This document shows, piece by piece, positions 19,406-27,275 of a DNA stretch of 55,580 nucleotides (positions within the stretch are counted from its first letter, which is position 1; the number at the start of each line of letters is the position of its first letter). The notes beneath the pieces were generated by a model that was given only the letters and a program-made list of their open reading frames with translations, ran no database searches and had not been told where the DNA came from. Position numbers and translations under genes: made by a program. The DNA comes from Chloroflexota bacterium (GTDB lineage: Bacteria; Chloroflexota; Dehalococcoidia; Dehalococcoidales; UBA2162): contig JACPPV010000019.1 in the NCBI GenBank assembly GCA_016190825.1, positions 1 to 55,580 of the forward strand, read 5' to 3'.

Positions 19406-20503
19406 TTATTTCTTGACCTTTTTGGCAGGCACGTTTTCTCCCGTGATGAACTCTTCCAGTATCCGGCGCGCCTCATCATCGGTGTACTGCACCGGCGGCG
19501 ATTTCATAAAATAGGATGATGGGGCAGTGAGCGACCCCTTCTCCCCACGGTCCAGGGCCAACTTGCAGCAGCGGATGGCATCAATTACTACGCCGGCCGA
19601 GTTCGGGCTATCCCAGACCTCAAGCTTTAGCTCAAGGTTCAGCGGCACATCACCGAATGTCCGTCCCTCCATTCTGATGTGACAGAATTTGCGGTCCAAG
19701 AGCCAGGGAACGTAATCGCTCGGGCCGACATGGATGTCATCCGGACTCAGCGAATAATCCAATTGAGAGGTAACCGCGTTTGTCTTCGAAATCTTTTTGG
19801 ATTCGAGCCGCTCCCGCTCAAGCATATTGAGAAAATCGGTATTGCCGCCGAAATTAAGCTGGTAAGTCCGCTCAAGCTTCACGCCCCTGTCCTGAAACAA
19901 GCGCGTTAACACGCGGTGAACTATGGTGGCACCAACCTGGGACTTGACATCATCGCCGATAATCGGCAAGCCCCTTTCCTCAAAGCGGCCCTGCCAGTAT
20001 TTCTCACGGGCGATAAATACGGGGATGCAGTTGACAAAACCGCAGCCGGCATCGAGTACCTGCTCAATGTACCATTTCGTTGCCTCTTCGCTGCCCACAG
20101 GCAGGTAGTTCAGGACCACATCCGTCTTGGTATCCTTGAGTATCTGGACGATATTGGCTGTTGGTCCGGGGGCTTTTTGTATCACCTGTGACAAATACTT
20201 GCCGAGACCGTCATGGGTCATGCCCCTCGCTACCTGAACGCCGGAGGGCGGCACATCGACAAATTTGTAGGTGTTATTGGGGGCAGTGTAAATTGCCTCG
20301 GCCAGGTCTTTACCTACCTTGTTCTTGTCAATGTCAAAAGCCGCCACGAAGTTGATATCGCTGACGTGATAGCCGCCAAGATTAACGTGCATGATGCCCG
20401 GCACGCTTTCATTGTCTTTCACCTGCCGATAGTAGTAAACGCCCTGAACCAGTGATGAGGCACAATTGCCCACGCCGATTATGGCTACGTTTATATTGCC
20501 CAA
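19406..20503 (-). CDS. ino1: Inositol-3-phosphate synthase (short prokaryotic form)
   Basis: This NAD-dependent enzyme converts glucose 6-phosphate to 1L-myo-inositol 3-phosphate. The NAD site [14 protein letters not shown] is near the N-terminus; later come FINCIPVF-like [28 protein letters not shown] (family signature) and [11 protein letters not shown]. At 365 residues it matches the actinobacterial and archaeal class, not the roughly 510-residue eukaryotic one. GGAGGATGC precedes ATG 20503. It lies 28 bp behind truB on the same strand, so it seems to continue the nusA-infB operon and supplies the head group for the two following lipid genes. Confidence 0.95.
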   Translation of the reverse strand: MGNINVAIIGVGNCASSLVQGVYYYRQVKDNESVPGIMHVNLGGYHVSDINFVAAFDIDKNKVGKDLAEAIYTAPNNTYKFVDVPPSGVQVARGMTHDGLGKYLSQVIQKAPGPTANIVQILKDTKTDVVLNYLPVGSEEATKWYIEQVLDAGCGFVNCIPVFIAREKYWQGRFEERGLPIIGDDVKSQVGATIVHRVLTRLFQDRGVKLERTYQLNFGGNTDFLNMLERERLESKKISKTNAVTSQLDYSLSPDDIHVGPSDYVPWLLDRKFCHIRMEGRTFGDVPLNLELKLEVWDSPNSAGVVIDAIRCCKLALDRGEKGSLTAPSSYFMKSPPVQYTDDEARRILEEFITGENVPAKKVKK

Positions 20504-20531
20504 TGCTTTAGCATCCTCCTTCCGTCACCCG

Positions 20532-21470
20532 TCAGTCGGCTGGTCGGCCTTGCAGGAAAACTTTATCTGCCTGCCACTGCTGACTACCAAGGTTGAAGCG
20601 TAGCACACCAGCGAAACGTCCGTCAAGAGTGTAGGCGCGGCACCGCTCATACAGAATAGAATCCGTCGGGTGGAGTGCCGCCTCCGGCATACTTGCTTTC
20701 CTATCCAGGGTCAAAAGGCGCCCCATCCTCATATCTTCCTGCTCTTCGTTACTGACAACGACGGCGGGCCAGTGCTGGATCACAAAGTCAGGTGGATAGA
20801 GAAAGCCTGACCAGTCACCTGAGCGAACGGCATCCTCAAGCAGGGGGAGGGTGACAGCGTTTGTGATATCGAAACGTCCGTAACTTTGCCGAACGAGGCT
20901 TTTCAAATGAGCTCCGCAACCCAGCGATTGCCCGAGGTCGTGCGCGATGGAGCGGATGTAAGTCCCCTTGCCGCAAACTACTTCAATGGTGACGATGGGT
21001 GGCTGCCAGTCAACCAGCTCCAAACGGTCAATGCGGGCTTCGCGGCTTTTACGTTCCACCGTGATGCCGGCACGCGCCAGTTTGTAGAGCGGGCGGCCTC
21101 CGTACTTTACGGCGCTATACATCGGCGGAGTCTGACGGACCACGCCGCGAAACGCGTCAAGCTCCGCTTCCAGGCGTTCCTGGTTAATCAAAGAGGCATC
21201 GCCGCGCTGCGTTACCTGACCGGCGGCATCGTATGTGTCGGTGGCAATACCCAGCTCAACCCTGGCGCGGTAGGTCTTGCTGGCTTCCGCCAGGTACTCG
21301 ATAACCCTTGTAGCATATCCGAGGCAGACCGGCAAAACCCCAGATGCCAGAGGGTCCAGGGTGCCGGCATGACCAACCCGCCGTTCTCCCATCAGGCGTT
21401 TGACAGTGGACACGACCCGGAATGATGTCATGCCTGAAGGCTTGTTGATGTTCAATATGCCGGAAGCCAT
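20532..21470 (-). CDS. truB: tRNA pseudouridine(55) synthase
   Basis: TruB makes pseudouridine 55 in the T loop of tRNAs. The conserved N-terminus GILNINKPSGMTSFRVV and the active-site segment GHAGTLDPLASGVL (catalytic Asp) are present, with RQTPPMYSAVKYGGRPLYKLAR and CGKGTYIRSIAHDLG following. I start at ATG 21470, where homology begins (312 residues). The longer frame would run 129 bp into rbfA. The start lies 1 bp after the rbfA stop, indicating coupling. Confidence 0.95.
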   Translation of the reverse strand: MASGILNINKPSGMTSFRVVSTVKRLMGERRVGHAGTLDPLASGVLPVCLGYATRVIEYLAEASKTYRARVELGIATDTYDAAGQVTQRGDASLINQERLEAELDAFRGVVRQTPPMYSAVKYGGRPLYKLARAGITVERKSREARIDRLELVDWQPPIVTIEVVCGKGTYIRSIAHDLGQSLGCGAHLKSLVRQSYGRFDITNAVTLPLLEDAVRSGDWSGFLYPPDFVIQHWPAVVVSNEEQEDMRMGRLLTLDRKASMPEAALHPTDSILYERCRAYTLDGRFAGVLRFNLGSQQWQADKVFLQGRPAD

Positions 21471-21471
21471 T

Positions 21472-21825
21472 TCAGGGGCTTCTTTCGGGAATGACGTGAT
21501 CGAGAATCCGGGAGATGCGGTCAGCTTGCTCGATGGAATTGTCCCAGTGGAAAGAGAGTTCCGGGATGTAGCGCAGCTTAAGCACCTTTGCCAGCTCACG
21601 GCGGAAGTATCCGGCAGCGGCAGTGAGAGCCTTCAACGTCTCCTGTTTTTCCATTTCGCTGCCCAGATGACTCACGTAAATGCGGGCGTGTTTAAGGTCG
21701 GGAGCCGTGCTGACCTCGGTAATCGCGATGAAGCTCCCAAGCCGGGGGTCTTTTACCTCGCGCTGCAACAGCTGGCTGATTTCCTGACGAATGAGGCTGT
21801 TCACCCGCTCAATGCGATATGACAT
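21472..21825 (-). CDS. rbfA: Ribosome-binding factor A
   Basis: RbfA is a KH-fold assembly factor for the 30S subunit that acts on the 5' end of 16S rRNA. The 117 residues show the standard pattern: MSYRIERVNSLIRQEISQLL, VKDPRLGSFIAITEV, LKHARIYVSHLG and the C-terminal LRYIPELSFHWDNSIE. It lies 13 bp behind infB and 1 bp before truB, the conserved infB-rbfA-truB order. Confidence 0.95.
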   Translation of the reverse strand: MSYRIERVNSLIRQEISQLLQREVKDPRLGSFIAITEVSTAPDLKHARIYVSHLGSEMEKQETLKALTAAAGYFRRELAKVLKLRYIPELSFHWDNSIEQADRISRILDHVIPERSP

Positions 21826-21838
21826 TTGCTAGCCCTCC

Positions 21839-23686
21839 TCAGGCGACTTCTTCGATCTTAAACAATTCCAGGATATCACCCACCTGGAAATCGTCAAAAT
21901 TCCTGATGGTCACGCCGGCTTCGTGTCCGGCAGCGAGCTCGGTAACATCCTCTTTGTAGCGCCGGAGACTGGCGACCGTTGATTCCTGGATAACTTTGTT
22001 CTGGCGCCGCACCCGGACCGAAGCACCGCGCCTTATCTTGCCTTCAGTTATCATCACGCCCGCAGCCTTTTGTTTTTTCGTTGCCGCAAACACTCCCCGC
22101 ACCTCGGCTCTTCCTTCGATAACTTCAACCTTGGTTGGTGGCAGGAGACCTTTGAGTGCCTTTCCGACATCGTCAACGAGCTCATAGATAATGCGATAGT
22201 TGCGGATGCTGATCCCTTCCCGGTCGGCCATTCTTTTGGCTCCAGGGTCCACGTTGGCATTGAAACCAATGATGATTCCTTTAGATGCCAGCGCCAGCAA
22301 TACGTCATTTTCATTGATGATGCCTGTGCCGCCGTGAAGCACTCTCACTTTAAGCTCCTCGGTTGACAGGTGTTCCAGTGAGTTACGTATCGGTTCAATG
22401 CTGCCCTGGACATCCGCTTTCAGTATGACATTGAGCTCCTTGACACGTCCGGTGGTAACCTGCTCCATCAGGTTGCTCAAGCTGAGAGCTCTGCGTTCGC
22501 TGTCTCTCTGGGCAGTTTCAGCCTGGCGCTTTTCAACCAGCGCTCGCGCTTGCTGCTCGCCCGGAACTACGTTGAAGGTACTGCCGACAGGGGGGACGAC
22601 TTCCATACCGAGAACCTCAACTGGTGTCGATGGCTCTGCCCTCCTCACCTGTTTTCCGTCAGAATCGAACATGGCTTTGATCCGGCCCCACACATCGCCC
22701 GCCACAACAATATCGCCCAGGCGCAAGGATCCATCGTGAACGAGCATGGTTGTCAGCGGACCCTTCGTCTTATCCATCCGGGCTTCGATGACCACTCCCT
22801 CAGCCGGGCGGCGCGGGTCGGACTTTAATTCTTCCATTTCGGCGACGACGAGAAGATTCTCCAGCAGCTCAGAGATGCCGATATTCTCCCTCGCTGAAAC
22901 CGGGATAGATACAGTATCGCCGCCCCAGTCCTCAACGACCACTCCGGCTTCGGCAAGCTGCTGCTTAACTCGCTCAGGATTGGCTTCAGGCTTGTCAATT
23001 TTATTTAGTGCCACCACGATTGGCACGCCAGCCGCCTTTGCATGGTTAATTGCTTCCAGCGTCTGCGGCATGACGCCGTCATCTGCCGCCACGACGAGAA
23101 TGGCAATATCCGTTACCTGCGCCCCCCGCGCCCGCATGGCAGTAAAGGCTTCATGCCCCGGAGTATCAAGAAAAGTGATTTTCTGCCCATCAACCTCCAC
23201 CTGGTAAGCGCCAATATGCTGGGTAATGCCGCCAGCCTCTCTATCCACCACATTTGTTTTGCGGATGGCATCCAGCAGCCTGGTCTTGCCATGGTCAACG
23301 TGCCCCATGACAGTAACGACAGGCGGACGCGGCCTGAGTCCGCCCGCCTCTTTTACCTGCAGGCGCTGCTTTTTCTTTATCTCCCCAATCAAGGTCAGGG
23401 CTTTCGGTCCGGCCTGTACCCTGGGTTTGGGCTGGAAACCGAGAGCTGTAGCTACGGCAGAGGCAGCGGCATAGTCAATGGTCTGGTTGATATTCGCCAT
23501 GATGCCGTTCCGCATCAGGGCTTTAATAATGTCAATGGCACTGACTTTCATAAGGTCAGCCAACTGCTTGACCGTGATAGCGCTGGGAATCTCAATCGGC
23601 CGGGCGCTCGCCGTGGCAGGACCCGCTTTGGCTTTTTCTGCCGTTGGATTTATGGGATTTGCTTGTCTGTTAACTCCCGTCACCAT
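21839..23686 (-). CDS. infB: Translation initiation factor IF-2
   Basis: IF-2 is a GTPase that places initiator tRNA on the 30S subunit. The GTP-binding motifs are [35 protein letters not shown] and ALNKIDKP. An IF2_N-type segment near residues 38-75 ([20 protein letters not shown]) precedes the G domain, and the C-terminal fMet-tRNA domain ends in [16 protein letters not shown]. At 615 residues it lacks the long charged N-terminal extension of enterobacterial IF-2. ATG 23686 follows AAGGAG. The gene is 98 bp downstream of ylxR; the ylxQ/L7Ae gene often found between them is absent. Confidence 0.97.
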   Translation of the reverse strand: MVTGVNRQANPINPTAEKAKAGPATASARPIEIPSAITVKQLADLMKVSAIDIIKALMRNGIMANINQTIDYAAASAVATALGFQPKPRVQAGPKALTLIGEIKKKQRLQVKEAGGLRPRPPVVTVMGHVDHGKTRLLDAIRKTNVVDREAGGITQHIGAYQVEVDGQKITFLDTPGHEAFTAMRARGAQVTDIAILVVAADDGVMPQTLEAINHAKAAGVPIVVALNKIDKPEANPERVKQQLAEAGVVVEDWGGDTVSIPVSARENIGISELLENLLVVAEMEELKSDPRRPAEGVVIEARMDKTKGPLTTMLVHDGSLRLGDIVVAGDVWGRIKAMFDSDGKQVRRAEPSTPVEVLGMEVVPPVGSTFNVVPGEQQARALVEKRQAETAQRDSERRALSLSNLMEQVTTGRVKELNVILKADVQGSIEPIRNSLEHLSTEELKVRVLHGGTGIINENDVLLALASKGIIIGFNANVDPGAKRMADREGISIRNYRIIYELVDDVGKALKGLLPPTKVEVIEGRAEVRGVFAATKKQKAAGVMITEGKIRRGASVRVRRQNKVIQESTVASLRRYKEDVTELAAGHEAGVTIRNFDDFQVGDILELFKIEEVA

Positions 23687-23784
23687 CCGCTCCTTGTCTC
23701 GAGATTGTTTGTAACCCGTCCGTCTGTGTTTTCCAGGTTGTTACGGAGGTGAGGCAAACCTCTCGCCTTTGAAAATTCACAATC

Positions 23785-24078
23785 TTAGCTAGTTTGGGAG
23801 AACAGTCTCTCCTCTGCCATCCGCATCAGTTGCTGGCGTTGGTCTTTCTCGATGACTGTTCTCAAACTATGCTCGAGCCGTCCGCTCTTGAGCGCAATTT
23901 CCCAGCATTCCCGCGCCCTGCATAGATATGCCCCCCGCCCGGTTCCTTTGTGGCCAAAGTCGATCTCTATGTTGCCATCGGCAACCCGCCGCAGACGGAT
24001 CAATTCCCCTTTCGTGCTTACCCTGCGGCAGGCAGCACAGGTGCGCTGCGGCCTTGGTCTATCAGTATGCTGGCTAAT
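23785..24078 (-). CDS. ylxR: YlxR family RNA-binding protein, apparent ATT start
   Basis: The protein shows the YlxR (DUF448) core RTCAACRRVSTKGELIRLRR with the Cys pair, then KGTGRGAYLCRARECWEIAL, and is expected to bind RNA or nucleic acid. In this frame no ATG, GTG or TTG occurs between the nusA-overlapping region and the conserved Cys motif. The only plausible initiation point is ATT at 24078-24076, which overlaps the nusA stop (TATTAG) and has GAGG six bases before it. That gives 97 residues. Other possibilities are initiation far upstream inside nusA in another frame (the first ATG would add over 90 unrelated residues) or a sequence error. It sits between nusA and infB as usual. Confidence 0.8.
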   Translation of the reverse strand: MSQHTDRPRPQRTCAACRRVSTKGELIRLRRVADGNIEIDFGHKGTGRGAYLCRARECWEIALKSGRLEHSLRTVIEKDQRQQLMRMAEERLFSQTS

Positions 24079-25489
24079 ACGCGTCCTCGTCCAGGGGCAT
24101 ATCGTAATCGTCGCGGCGCGCTCTTTTACCCCGCGCGGCCTCTTCGCCTTCGCGCTCCTTGCCCGCTTTCTTCTGCTTCTTCTTCGTCTTGGGAGAAGCT
24201 TTAGCCGATGGCGCCAAAATGTCCTCAGCAAAACGCAGCTTGGATTTTTGGCTTGCCGCCGACACCTGCACCAGTGGCGGCAGGAAAACTGGCTCCATGA
24301 CGGGCGTCGGTTCCTCCTCTGGCATCTCTGCCGGCTCCATGACCGGCTCAAGAATCGCTGACGCCTCTTCAGGCACTACTGTAGCGGCTGCGGCTTCCTC
24401 CTTTGCCCTGGCTGCTGCCTCAGCCATAGCCTTCGCAGCTTCCGCCTTCTCAGCCTCAGAAACAGAGGCGCTCTTGATATCTATGCGCCAGCCGCTGAGT
24501 TTGGCGGCCAAGCGCACGTTCTGTCCCTCTTTACCGATGGCCAAGGATAGCTGGCGGTCGGGGACGATCACCGTCGTCGCTTTTTCTTCCCTTTTAAGCT
24601 CAACACCGACAATCTGTGCCGGGCTCAATGCGCTGGCAATAAAGGTGGATGGCTCCGGGCTCCAGAGAACAACGTCAATCTTTTCGCCGTGAAGCTCATT
24701 GACCACGTTCTGGATGCGGATACCGCGCAATCCAACACAGCAACCAACGGGGTCAACGCCTTCCTGACGGGAAGTCACCGCTACTTTGCTGCGGGAGCCG
24801 GCTTCGCGGGCAATCGCCTTAATTTCCACGACGCCGCTCGAAATCTCCGGGACCTCCATCTCAAAGAGGCGGCGCAGCAAATTTGGATGGGAGCGTGATA
24901 GGACGACGCGCGGACCCTTCGGCGTCTGGATAACTTCCAGGATGACTGCCCGAATTCTTTGTCCGGGGCGGTAGCGCTCTCCCATCACCTGCTCGCTCAA
25001 GGGGAAGATTCCCTCGGTACGTCCAAGGTCGACAAATAACTGCCTTGGCTCCACCCGGTGCACTGTGCCGGAGACAATATCGCCCTCTCTGCCGGAAAAC
25101 TCTTCCATGATGGCAGTGTGCTCTGCCTCATGAAGACGTTGCAGAATAACCTGTTTTGCAGTTTGCGCTGCGATGCGTCCGGCGTTAGCGGGTGTGGCTT
25201 CCACAATGACGGTTTCGCCCACCTGTACACCCCTTTGGAAGCGGCGAGCCTCAGCTACGGACACCTCCGCACGGGGGTCCAGGACCAGTTCCACTACCTT
25301 CTTTTCTGCCCAAACCTGAACCCGGCCAGTATTCGGATCAATCTTGACTGAGATGTTCTGGCTTGGCGGAAAATTATCTTTCCGATAAGCTGATACCAGC
25401 GCAGCTTCAACAGCAGACAGGACAACCTCTTTCGACAGATTCTTCTCTGCCGATAGCTGTGTGATGGCGAGCAAAAAATCGCTCTTCAT
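24074..25489 (-). CDS. nusA: Transcription termination/antitermination factor NusA
   Basis: NusA binds RNA polymerase and modulates pausing, termination and antitermination. The N-terminal polymerase-binding domain (FLLAITQLSAEKNLSKEVV) is followed by an S1 domain (about 130-200; GDIVSGTVHRVEPRQLFVDL) and tandem KH domains (DPVGCCVGLRGIRIQNVVNE and LSLAIGKEGQNVRLAAKLSG). A low-complexity tail comes next: an Ala/Glu helix, a Pro/Glu stretch and a Lys-rich acidic end. ATG 25489 is chosen because AAAGGAGC precedes it. The rimP gene that normally precedes nusA is missing, yet a rimP-type leader hairpin stands upstream. Confidence 0.95.
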   Translation of the reverse strand: MKSDFLLAITQLSAEKNLSKEVVLSAVEAALVSAYRKDNFPPSQNISVKIDPNTGRVQVWAEKKVVELVLDPRAEVSVAEARRFQRGVQVGETVIVEATPANAGRIAAQTAKQVILQRLHEAEHTAIMEEFSGREGDIVSGTVHRVEPRQLFVDLGRTEGIFPLSEQVMGERYRPGQRIRAVILEVIQTPKGPRVVLSRSHPNLLRRLFEMEVPEISSGVVEIKAIAREAGSRSKVAVTSRQEGVDPVGCCVGLRGIRIQNVVNELHGEKIDVVLWSPEPSTFIASALSPAQIVGVELKREEKATTVIVPDRQLSLAIGKEGQNVRLAAKLSGWRIDIKSASVSEAEKAEAAKAMAEAAARAKEEAAAATVVPEEASAILEPVMEPAEMPEEEPTPVMEPVFLPPLVQVSAASQKSKLRFAEDILAPSAKASPKTKKKQKKAGKEREGEEAARGKRARRDDYDMPLDEDAY

Positions 25490-25520
25490 CCAGTCTAGCT
25501 CCTTTATTATTCCATACAAC

Positions 25521-25545
25521 AAAAAAGTGGGAGTAATGCCCACTT
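25521..25545 (-). terminator. Leader hairpin (rimP/nusA-leader type) before nusA
   Basis: On the minus strand the stem AAGTGGG/CCCACTT has a 7-nt loop and is followed by a T run, 32 bp before nusA and just behind its promoter. It resembles the short G/C hairpin with U-tract found in front of rimP-nusA operons in many bacteria, thought to attenuate the operon. A read-through terminator here would let NusA control its own transcription (inference). Confidence 0.6.
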
Positions 25546-25557
25546 ACACTACACTAA

Positions 25558-25586
25558 ATACTAGCATAGCAAGCCGTCCAATGCAA
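25558..25586 (-). promoter_or_regulatory. Promoter of the nusA operon
   Basis: On the minus strand the -35 box TTGCAT (25586-25581) and -10 box TAGTAT (25563-25558) are 17 bp apart, placing the leader hairpin at the very start of the transcript. Confidence 0.6.
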
Positions 25587-25611
25587 GGTGACGGCAGGCT
25601 CGCAATGGCAT

Positions 25612-25640
25612 TTTACATATGGAGCCACTGAGTCTATAAT
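25612..25640 (+). promoter_or_regulatory. Promoter of the pseudopilin cluster
   Basis: The -35 box TTTACA (25612-25617) and a consensus -10 box TATAAT (25635-25640) are 17 bp apart. It is divergent from the nusA promoter 26 bp away. Confidence 0.75.
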
Positions 25641-25676
25641 GTTAATGGCTTCTGAAATTATGCAAGGATGACTTTC

Positions 25677-26102
25677 ATGACAGTCTCAGGTAAAGAGTCG
25701 GCGAAGGCTCGGAAAAGCGCCAGGTCTCGTCATCAGAGGGGGCTTACTCTCATTGAGGTGGTGATTGCCGTTGCGCTGGCAGCTTTCCTGGGACTCGCTC
25801 TCCTCCGGGGTCTTTCGGCATTAACCATCAACCAGGGTAAACACAGTGAGCGCGTGGCCGCCCTGATTGCTGCCCGCCGGCAGATAGAGCTGGTGAAACA
25901 GTCAAGCTATGACGTGTCGGTAACCGGCACTCCTGGCCCCGCCTACTCCTCGCTATCCAACAATGTGACCATAGGAGACATGCCGTTTGCCCTGACGACT
26001 ACTGCGCAGCTTCTTGAGACTGATGTCCAGCTTGTAACCGTGGTGGCCGGCAATGATGGGAACGATATTATCCGGCTTCAGGCTTACAAGGTGAACCGAT
26101 GA
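25677..26102 (+). CDS. Type IV prepilin-like minor pseudopilin (PilV/GspI-like)
   Basis: A short basic leader (KSARSRHQRG) ends in the class III prepilin cleavage site G-LTLIEV, with Glu at +5. A single hydrophobic helix (VIAVALAAFLGLALL) and a small globular part (about 141 residues in all) follow. A prepilin peptidase would cut after the Gly. I start at ATG 25677, which has AAGGA at a proper distance; ATG 25668 lies directly against it. The next gene begins by ATGA overlap. The likely partner proteins are the two pseudopilin-like proteins that follow. Confidence 0.8.
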   Translation: MTVSGKESAKARKSARSRHQRGLTLIEVVIAVALAAFLGLALLRGLSALTINQGKHSERVAALIAARRQIELVKQSSYDVSVTGTPGPAYSSLSNNVTIGDMPFALTTTAQLLETDVQLVTVVAGNDGNDIIRLQAYKVNR

Positions 26103-27115
26103 AGATGCACCGGCAAAGCGGACTGACCACGTTGGAGCTAGTGATCGCCCTGGCTGTCGCCGGCCTCATCCTGCCCGTAATCGGGAGCTTCTTTTTCCAG
26201 GGTATCTTCATGTCCGGCCAGAGGCAAGCTAACCTCGCTGTATACGGCGACCTGAGCACTGTTTCCGAGTGGCTTTCGCAGGACCTAACTATGGGGCCCT
26301 CCGGCAATAATCTGAGCCCATCCGGGTCGGCGCCTCCTTATGCATCGGTGACTATCGGCTCATCTTCGGGTTTCTCCGGCAATAACTCCATCAACATCAC
26401 CTATAATTTGTGGTCGGCAGCCGGCGCCATAACCACAACGCGCCGCACCATTACTTACGCCCTGGAGGACCTGGATCCGGCTACGCCGGAGATTCAGCTT
26501 GTCAGGACTGACGAAGACGGCAAGCAGGTGCTGGCGCGTTACGTCGCTAACCCGTCCCACGTGGTGTTCTCAGGCTCCACTGTGTCTGACCGCGCCGGGG
26601 GAGTATCGCCCGGGCTTACGCTGGACATCACTTCTACGGTCCAGGGAGCGCGGGAAGAAGTATCAGGGAGCGCTTCCTACACATTCGCACTGCCACGGAC
26701 GTTCCAGCAGGTGTCGCCTTCGCCTTATCCTGCTCCGGCGACGTGGGGTGTCCAAGTACCCTATTTTCTTGCTGCGCGAAGCGGCTACTGGCAGGTGATT
26801 AACACCTCAGATACCGGTAATATCAGCGCAAGGTGGACGACCGGCAACGTGGCAAATCTGCAGCTTTACATTTTTGAAGGTCAGCCCTTTGGCACCCCTT
26901 CCGGGGACAGCACCTCAGCGATAAACAGGGTACCGGGCACGGCCATCGTGGGCAACAGCGCCACGACCAACGACCTGACAGTTTCCACCCTTGAATCCCA
27001 GCCGGCCGGCACTTACACGGTGTATTTCTTTAACAATTCAACCGCCGGGAACTACGTCACCACCACTTCTGCGAGCGTGACATACGCATCTCCTGGAGGA
27101 GAGTTGGGACAGTAA
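26099..27115 (+). CDS. Type IV prepilin-like minor pseudopilin (PilW/GspJ-like)
   Basis: The leader MKMHRQSG ends at a cleavage site followed by LTTLELVIALAVAGL, with Glu at +5, then a hydrophobic helix. The 338-residue body is Ser/Thr/Gly-rich and beta-strand-rich, with segments such as YALEDLDPATPEIQLVRTDE and PAGTYTVYFFNNS toward the end. The start overlaps the preceding gene by ATGA. Size and order fit a PilW/GspJ-type protein, with an extra C-terminal beta domain. Function in pilus tip or secretion assembly is inferred from the N-terminus only. Confidence 0.78.
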   Translation: MKMHRQSGLTTLELVIALAVAGLILPVIGSFFFQGIFMSGQRQANLAVYGDLSTVSEWLSQDLTMGPSGNNLSPSGSAPPYASVTIGSSSGFSGNNSINITYNLWSAAGAITTTRRTITYALEDLDPATPEIQLVRTDEDGKQVLARYVANPSHVVFSGSTVSDRAGGVSPGLTLDITSTVQGAREEVSGSASYTFALPRTFQQVSPSPYPAPATWGVQVPYFLAARSGYWQVINTSDTGNISARWTTGNVANLQLYIFEGQPFGTPSGDSTSAINRVPGTAIVGNSATTNDLTVSTLESQPAGTYTVYFFNNSTAGNYVTTTSASVTYASPGGELGQ

Positions 27116-27130
27116 TGAGCCAATTCCAAT

Positions 27131-27225
27131 CCTGTCACCCCCGCGAAGCTTGTCCCGTACCGCGATACGGGAGCGGGGGTCTGCTGGTTGTAGGAATGGA
27201 TTCCCGCTTACGCGGGAATGACAAT
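27131..27225. repeat. Dispersed hairpin repeat between pseudopilin genes
   Basis: The 160-bp gap contains two inverted repeats, CACCCCCGC with GCGGGGGT around TCCCGTA/TACGGGA, and TTCCCGC/GCGGGAA. The TCCCGTAC-GATACGGGA core resembles the repeats at 7588-7720 and 37304-37407. No coding frame is present. Confidence 0.55.
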
Positions 27226-27275
27226 ATGGGAGCGAGAATGGCAACTCTCCGTCTTCTCAGGGCAGGAAGCCTGTA

